In this document: in pieces, positions 57,782 through 64,000 of the stretch
Position numbering within the stretch: position 1 is the stretch's first letter
How the letters are laid out: every line of letters begins with the position of its first letter
Assembly: GCA_021397835.1 (NCBI GenBank)
Contig: JAJFZO010000889.1
Location: forward strand, 4,154,001-4,218,000
Direction: 5' to 3'
Source of the DNA: Moringa oleifera
Lineage: Eukaryota; Streptophyta; Magnoliopsida; Brassicales; Moringaceae
DNA: 64,000 bases
Notes under the pieces: generated by a model
Databases searched by the model: none
Told to the model about the DNA's origin: nothing
Seen by the model: the letters and a program-made list of their open reading frames with translations, nothing else
Program-made: the position numbers and the translations under genes

Positions 57782-60077
57782 TCAACTGCCCTTGTGTTGC
57801 GGGAAATGTCTGATTATGAAACTGTCAGCATACAGTGGATACTTCTTCCTGATCATGCCCTTTACACATCTCCAATACGAGAAATCAACCACTTCACCAT
57901 CCTTCCGAACAATGAGTAAACACCTTGTATCAGGAAAATCTGGATGATAACCAACCTAATCCCCAAATGGAAATGACGAAAGATAATTTAGAAGATACAA
58001 TAAGTTGGAAAATCAAATAGAAAGTTAAAGACCTAAATCACAAAGTTCTAAAAAAAACAATAAAAATGATGTAGTTTGATACCTACACAAACTTAAGATT
58101 GCACTTCTATTAGTTTTCTACTTAGTAAATAGAGTTCAGAGCTCCTCTTCTGACAATGGAAATATCAATGAAACACCAACCAAAAACATACCATAAACTG
58201 GTGAAAGCAAGGTCCTACCATGTTCATTCTTGCATGTCCCAACCTACATTTTGTCAATAAGACTCGAGAGGATTATAAATAATTTATTTTAATGAGATAG
58301 AAGACCCAATTAAACAAACAAACAATTCCAACTCTAATAGAGCTCATTGGCTATTTTCCACAAAATGTTAACTCAATTCAAATAGTCTACCAACAAGTTC
58401 AGTTTTCATGAAGGGAGGGAAGGCATGGGGGTGCAGGGGGAATACAAAATGGAGTGTAAAATCCAGCAATAAAGACGGTGTAAAGTTCGAAATCTGGTAG
58501 AAAGAGATAGATGAAATTTACTGTCTAGGAAGAAAACATTCAAAAAAAAAAAAATCGGAGGATTCACAATAACAAGAAAATATTGTAGAAAATGTCCAAC
58601 CCAGTGTTGCTAATCCAATAAGAGTAAGTAAACAGTGGCAATCAGACTGGTAAATTCATTTCTAATAGGGCATTGGGATTCATCATGAATCATATTGTAT
58701 CTTCTTGAGCTACAAGATATTGTTTTACTTAGAAATTTTTATGGAGGCATGACTATGGTACATAACTAGGTGCAGATAATAGATGTTTAACAATGCAAGT
58801 AAAAACAACACAAGAAAAAATGAGAAAAAAATCTATCACCAGGGAATCTCAGGAAAGTTAATCTATCATGTAGGCTTTATTCAAAGGAAAGACCCACATG
58901 GCATACAGGAGTCAATAACAATTCAAAGAATCATCAATTACCTACCATAATATAGTTGACACCACAACCTATCTTTTTCTCATATTCAGGATGGTGTGGA
59001 AGTAACCTCTCCAGAATAGTCTTTCCATGCTGACAACTCAGTCTATCACCAGCCTTGTATCTGCATATAAAGTAATGGTAAAAAACAATGAAAACAGAGT
59101 AATTAATCATTGCAAAAGCTTACAATACTGACATTCTCAGTACTCATCCACCTACTACTGCCTTATATTTAGTAGAGAGCCAAGATTTATTATAAGCACA
59201 AGCAGTGCCTAAAAATTAAGTTCCAGAGTGCATAGCTTGCTTCTACTTTGAGGGTTCAAAGAGGGCAAAGTAAGTGAAATTGGTACTGTCATTTTCTCTT
59301 GAAAAAAGAATAAAAGCACTGCACTTGGGTACCCAACAATGAACAGAGTGCTGGTAATTATTAATACACTGAATACCATTCCATTTCTGTAACAGACCAA
59401 TAACCTTTTTTTTTCCTTAGAGAGAGAATAAACCCCTTAAACAATGGTAACCTAACTTAGTGGCTAGGTTTAAAATCCTGCCGAATGAAAGAAAACTGAT
59501 TACATTACTGAAGATTTTGGCATAATCAGAGAATCAACGTGAAAATTATCTATGAATTGCATTCTTTCACAAGATATCCTCGAATTTACTTAATACAAAG
59601 AAGAATCCTGTTGAGAGAGGCAATTTGATACTAATTTATAATCCCTACATAAGAATGATCAGCATTAAAAATCGAAATCATTGAATAAATTGAAGGGGGG
59701 GTTGAAGGGAAGAACATTGCTGCTTACTTTCCAGAGTGAAGGATCATTCTAACAAACCCCACGAGAGGCATAGTCTCTGACAGTATCTCATCCTCCCAAT
59801 CAACCAACTGCGAACGGGAGTTGGACCCACAGCTCTCCCCCTCCCCGTCGGCCTTATCATCCAGCCGTGAAACCACAGGCTTCCTCAGCAAATCACGGCC
59901 GTGCTCCTCTTCACCACTCCCGACTCCCCTACCGTCCGGTGAGGTCTTCAAGGCGCAAACTCGTGGCAGCAGACGGCGGGGGTAGTAGAATACCCGCGGA
60001 GACCGGTAAAATGAAGAAGATTTTTCGGTCAAAAATCCAGCCGTTGCAGTAAGCGACCCTCTAGAGATCGTAGTCAT
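57782..60077 (-). CDS. DCL-like: DCL-like chloroplast protein (DUF3223)
   Basis: Three exons on the minus strand, 60077-59728, 59060-58946 and 57955-57782, encode 212 residues. The tomato DCL (defective chloroplasts and leaves) family is needed for plastid rRNA processing and chloroplast development. A Ser/Thr/Arg-rich transit peptide covers roughly residues 1-45. A polar linker precedes the DUF3223 domain (about 100-205), with VDWEDEILSETMPLVGFVRM, KIGCGVNYIMVGYHPDF and RCLLIVRKDGEVVDFSYWRC. Length agrees with the family. Intron 2 (58945-57956) contains a 25-nt AG/GT-bounded segment (58243-58219), not included because it would break the frame. Confidence 0.92.
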
Positions 60078-60282
60078 AGCTGATTAAAGCTCTACGGGAA
60101 AGTTTCCCTTTTCTTTCGATCAAACCATGTCGTTTCGGAGTCGTAACAGATGACGGTCAGTCAGTTCGGTTGAAATCGCGGGAAACATTTATACAGTAAG
60201 AAGATCTATAAAGCCAATTCTTTTAAAAAAAAAAAGGGGGGTGCAATCTCCACTGGATATTATGTGACCAATAAAAGCAAGA

Positions 60283-60400
60283 CACGTCAGCCATTCGGCT
60301 TACTGTCAGTAGCGCTTTATGTTCTGACGTGGCAGTAGCACTTGGCAATGGCAATGTTGATGACCAGCCTAAGTGTCACAGACGGAAATAACCCCACGTC
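60283..60400 (-). promoter_or_regulatory. Three TGACGTG/CACGTCA sites upstream of the DCL gene
   Basis: CACGTCA occurs at 60283-60289 and 60394-60400 and TGACGTG at 60325-60331, within 118 bases and 206-323 bases upstream of the ATG. The core is an ACGT element bound by plant bZIP proteins. Three copies in an AT-rich region is more than chance suggests. Confidence 0.5.
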
Positions 60401-62526
60401 ACTTTTTACTTATCAATAATATTATAAAAAAATAATATTATATTATTTAATTAAACATAAAATATGTTATTTTATTGCTTCAAAATTTTAATTATATTAT
60501 ATATTAATTAACATAATTATTATGAAATAGTGTAAAATCATATAGTTAAATTTCGTATAATTAATTACCATAATGACAAATAATTATTTCAAATCAATTT
60601 TTTTAAAACAAATATGATAATTTAACTTATTTTTTAATTTATGTAATGGCTCTTCCACTGATTGCTAATTAGGTTTGGCTGACTACATGTTTAGTTTTCT
60701 CAAGGTACATGGAAGAGAAATTGGGGTGGCTGAGCAGTTTAATATATACAAGGCAATTTAGTGCAGAACTTATAAAATAATTGTGGGTCCATAGCCAATG
60801 CGGTCCACGTTGGTGTGATATGTAGCCCATACATTAAAAAGTTTCATGATTTTGGCACTGTGTGAGCAATGCTAATTTTGTTCTTTAATTTTTCTAAATT
60901 GCTTAAAGAAGCTCTGATCCTACCCTTATTTGATCATTTTATCAAGACATTTCGACCGTCTGATTTTGGTTTCATCACGTGATAAGTTTTGGATTTTTTT
61001 GGGACCCATTAGATATTGTATTAATGGTAAAATTAATTGAGGGGTTAGCATTAACAAGTTATAAATTTAAATTTTGTCATTATATTTTTAATACCTTAAT
61101 AGAAAAGTAAATTCAACTTTTTGTTCTTTTGAAATAATTAAAATCCACAATTGATCATGAAGGTTCCAAACCGTTGACCTCTTCTACTCCCTTATCTTCC
61201 ATTTAGCTAAATCATAAGTTATCAATTCACATGTAAGCAATTAATTTTTTTTTCCTTCCACTAAATAATTAAAATTCTAAACCAAAAATCACACATTAAT
61301 CAGTTTAATCAAACTGCTGTAAAATCTTATAACAACATGATTAGTTTATTTTTGAAGTTATTGGTATTTTTTAAAAATAAAAAAATAAATTACCCACTAC
61401 AAAGTCAAGTGGCCATGAGACGGTCAAAAAATATTAATTTATTAAATAAAAAAATCATAAATTAAATCCATACAATTAGATAGTTGACGGAAAGCTGCCG
61501 CCACTTTATGTAATGGGACATCAAATACATTCAAATTATCGATCACCAAGGATCAATTATTCTAATCTGTTGAATGTGTATGCGATAAGCAAAACCCATA
61601 GGGTGGCCGCCTAAAATTAATCCATGGTGGACCAATTCATTATCATCTTAAGGTATATGCTTGGTATATCACAGTAAGTGGAGCCTTTACTTAAATATTT
61701 TTTAAAATCATAAAAAAACAACATACTAAAAAGCAATATATATATATATATATATTTATAAATAAATATATAAAAATAGATTAAGGTCTTAGCTGCACCT
61801 AAGCCTTCACTATTATTTGAAGCCATAGTAGATGCCAACGATCCAATGTGGACCCACCAAATGGCATCGTGTGGGACCCATACTTTCCGTGCTACCATCT
61901 ACGCATCCACGATATAAATTTACCTTAACCTAAAAAGGACTGGAGAAGAGCATACGTGATTTATAGATTAAGAGTACTAATCACTTTGGAAGCAATTAAT
62001 GATATAATTATGTTTAATTATATTATCTTTGTTCTTAAGTTTATTTAATGAAATATGGTAAATAGGATCGTATGCATACAATAGTATGATAAGTTAATGA
62101 TGTTGCTGGCTTAACATGGGATATAATTACTTGTGGAAATTAATTTTTATATGTGAAATATATTAGTCTGTAATTTTTTGCCAGTTGATTTGTATATAAT
62201 ATAGTTTTAATTAAAAAATCAATTATACGATCTAAACTATAAGGTAACATCATTGATAAGGATCTGATACGAAGTTCATTGATTCTATTGTTACATAGTC
62301 GCATCAAATGGAAACCGTCACATTTACGTGCATGCACCCTTCGTACCAAAAACTTTCTTGTAATTCTGGAAGGGGTTTTTTAATTTTCTAGGCAAGCAAA
62401 CAGAAATCAAGAGAATTAAGTAACCTTGGAGAGAAAGAAAGAAAGAAAGAGAGAGCAAGTAAAATAAATAAATAAATTCCAGGTCATCATACGTCACCGG
62501 CGAATTGCTTGACAAGTTTTTCTCCC
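60401..62526. other. AT-rich intergenic region between divergent DCL and DUF1685 genes
   Basis: No gene was recognised. AT microsatellite occurs at about 61736-61754 and an AAAG/GA run at 62430-62455. The region must contain the outer promoter of the DUF1685 gene. Short ATG frames here (61617-61898 and 62140-62349, minus) lack recognisable features. Confidence 0.5.
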
Positions 62527-62533
62527 TTATAAA
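62527..62533 (+). promoter_or_regulatory. TATA box of the DUF1685 gene
   Basis: TTATAAA sits 116 bases before the ATG in a CT-flanked context, giving an expected leader of roughly 80-85 nt. Confidence 0.6.
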
Positions 62534-62642
62534 GCCATCATTCTTCAGCGAGCGCATCCATTAGTCAAAAACCCAAAGAAACTCAGCCATAGCGAGCGAG
62601 GTCCCCCGACCTCCGCACACCCCCTACCACGGGGCTGTGTCC

Positions 62643-63267
62643 ATGTCCCTTCCCGATCCCTACGCGCCACCTCTTCCGACTCCACCGCAGACACCGAAGC
62701 TGTCGCTGCAGCCGTCTCTGGCGACTCTAGAACCATCCCTGTCGCTGTACAAGCAGCGATCATGGTCTCCGGACATCTACCGGGACGAGGCCTGGCTTAG
62801 GCGCAAGGGCAAGAGTAAGAACCGTAGGAGCAAGAGCGTGACAGACGAGGACCTTGACGAGCTAAAGGCCTGCATTGAGCTCGGATTCAGCTTTGATTCC
62901 CCCGTGGTGGATCAACGCTTGTCCGATACTCTGCCTGCCCTCGGCCTTTATTATGCTGTAAACAAGCACTACAACGACACCGTTTCCAAGTCTACTTCCT
63001 CTTCTTTCTCGGACTGCGAATCGCCCTCTCCCATGGGCAGCCCCCACGCTATCTTCCAGCCCAGTAGGTCCCTCTTTCCATTTATTTCTTCCATTGATCC
63101 AATCATCTAATACAAGTTCGCTGATTCATCTTTTACAATTAAATGGATTTACTTCGTATCTAATTTTGGTCGTTGGTGGTGAAGGCGATAATCCGCAGAC
63201 GGTGAAGACAAGGTTGAGGCAGTGGGCGCAGGTGGTTGCGTGTACCGTGCGGCAATCTTCATGCTGA
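62643..63267 (+). CDS. DUF1685 family protein
   Basis: Two exons, 62643-63063 and 63185-63267, encode 167 residues. A Pro/Ser-rich N terminus precedes QRSWSPDIYRDEAWLRRKG and the family core SVTDEDLDELKACIELGF with LSDTLPALGLYYAVNKHY. The short second exon supplies GDNPQTVKTRLRQWAQVVAC and ends VRQSSC. These are the two conserved blocks of the plant DUF1685 family, whose biochemical role is not established. The start is the ATG at 62643; the frame six bases upstream begins with GTG. The first exon is visibly GC-richer than its flanks. Confidence 0.9.
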
Positions 63268-64000
63268 TGGATCACCGGTGATGCTTCCTATGAAGATTAA
63301 TGGTGAACCAGAACAGAGTTATCGAAGTAACCGAAGACCTCGTCTTTCAACTTCGTTAATTTGATTCTCCCATCCACCTTGTTTGCTTGTCTAGATTATC
63401 ATACATTAAAAAGCAAAGATGGGAAAGAAAATCATTATGAAAGCATCATATGCTTTCATTAAATAGAAAACCAAACAGTCTGTTACGATTGACTCTTTTT
63501 CTTTTGTTACTCTAAGTAGCAATTTGGGAATTCTCTGTCATGTCTTTGCTTTCTTTCTTATGCCTTTAGGTTGATTGTTTTGTGGTTCTATGAACTTGTG
63601 GTGTGAAAATGGTGAAAACCTTTGTATTTGTGTGATTGAATAGGTTGGCTTTTGTAACTTGATGCATTGTTAACTTTCAAAAGCTTAGATTAAGGAAACA
63701 GAAGAGCATAAAGCTTTCTCTTTTCTATTTGTTCCTCTCTTTAAATATTGTGAATGGTGTTTTCTCCGATAAGCATCCGTTGCCTTGTAGGATACAGCTC
63801 GTTTTCTTTTATAGCAGAGACTCCATTTCTCTTTCTTGAAAGCAAAGGCATCTGAGTAGAAAGTTAATATTCTATGACTCATTGCAGGCAGAATTAATTA
63901 CACTTCCTCAAAATTTTCTGGCTATTGCATGTGATTCCATCATCCCCTTTACTAAATACACAAACTTCCTTGTTCTCAGCAACAGGGTTGATCACTCTCA
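63268..64000. other. 3' flank of the DUF1685 gene to the window end
   Basis: This is probable 3' untranslated sequence followed by AT-rich DNA. No gene was recognised up to the right edge. Confidence 0.55.

Noticed and set aside
58219..58243. 25-nt AG/GT-bounded mini-exon in DCL intron 2
   Set aside because: Inclusion shifts the frame, and exon 2 joins directly to exon 3 to give the expected YIMVGYHPDF.

Overview
The window reads as nuclear DNA of a flowering plant, probably a eudicot. Genes have many short introns with GT..AG borders, AT-rich introns and intergenic DNA, TATA and site II promoter motifs, and plant-only families (RALF peptide, HECATE-type bHLH, remorin, chloroplast zeaxanthin epoxidase, DCL/DUF3223, DUF1685). 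No bacterial, organellar or viral block was seen. Exon borders below were read by hand from splice sites, reading phase and protein-family continuity. Every multi-exon model closes in frame from ATG to stop.

Layout: 1-5167 is AT-rich with no gene I can support. A RALF34-like peptide gene (5168-5551, minus) and a tRNA-Arg(UCU) gene (6603-6675, minus) follow. A single-exon HECATE1/2-like bHLH gene lies at 9641-10456 (plus). Three tandem class 3 lipase genes of the oil-body-lipase (OBL) type lie at 13844-15707, 17773-20147 and 21009-22929 (all plus). They share one five-exon structure, including a 34-nt microexon. A three-RRM hnRNP/TDP-43-like gene (23852-28739, plus) converges on a remorin gene (29676-32070, minus). 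The remorin gene diverges from a 16-exon zeaxanthin epoxidase gene (34587-40935, plus). After an intergenic stretch come a single-exon SMI1/KNR4-like gene (44760-45956, minus), a 6-kb stretch without a supported gene, a 12-exon CLASRP/SWAP-type splicing-regulator gene (52015-56948, minus), a DCL-like chloroplast protein gene (57782-60077, minus) and a two-exon DUF1685 gene (62643-63267, plus).

The genes do not form an operon-like system; this is ordinary plant gene order. The one true cluster is the lipase array. The two closer paralogues keep short matching promoter blocks (a CACGTG box and a TTATTAGGGTTTCC block), and all three have an RY-type CATGCA core upstream. That fits, but does not prove, seed or oil-body expression.

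The non-genic signals that most deserve a second look are a 279-bp tandem duplication in an intron of the RRM gene beside a tRNA-like B box, a SINE-like A/B-box pair in a zeaxanthin epoxidase intron, a TIR-like element in a CLASRP intron, two copies of an AT-rich interspersed repeat about 29 kb apart, and a cluster of three TGACGTG sites upstream of the DCL gene. I found no convincing evidence of a wholly new biological system.
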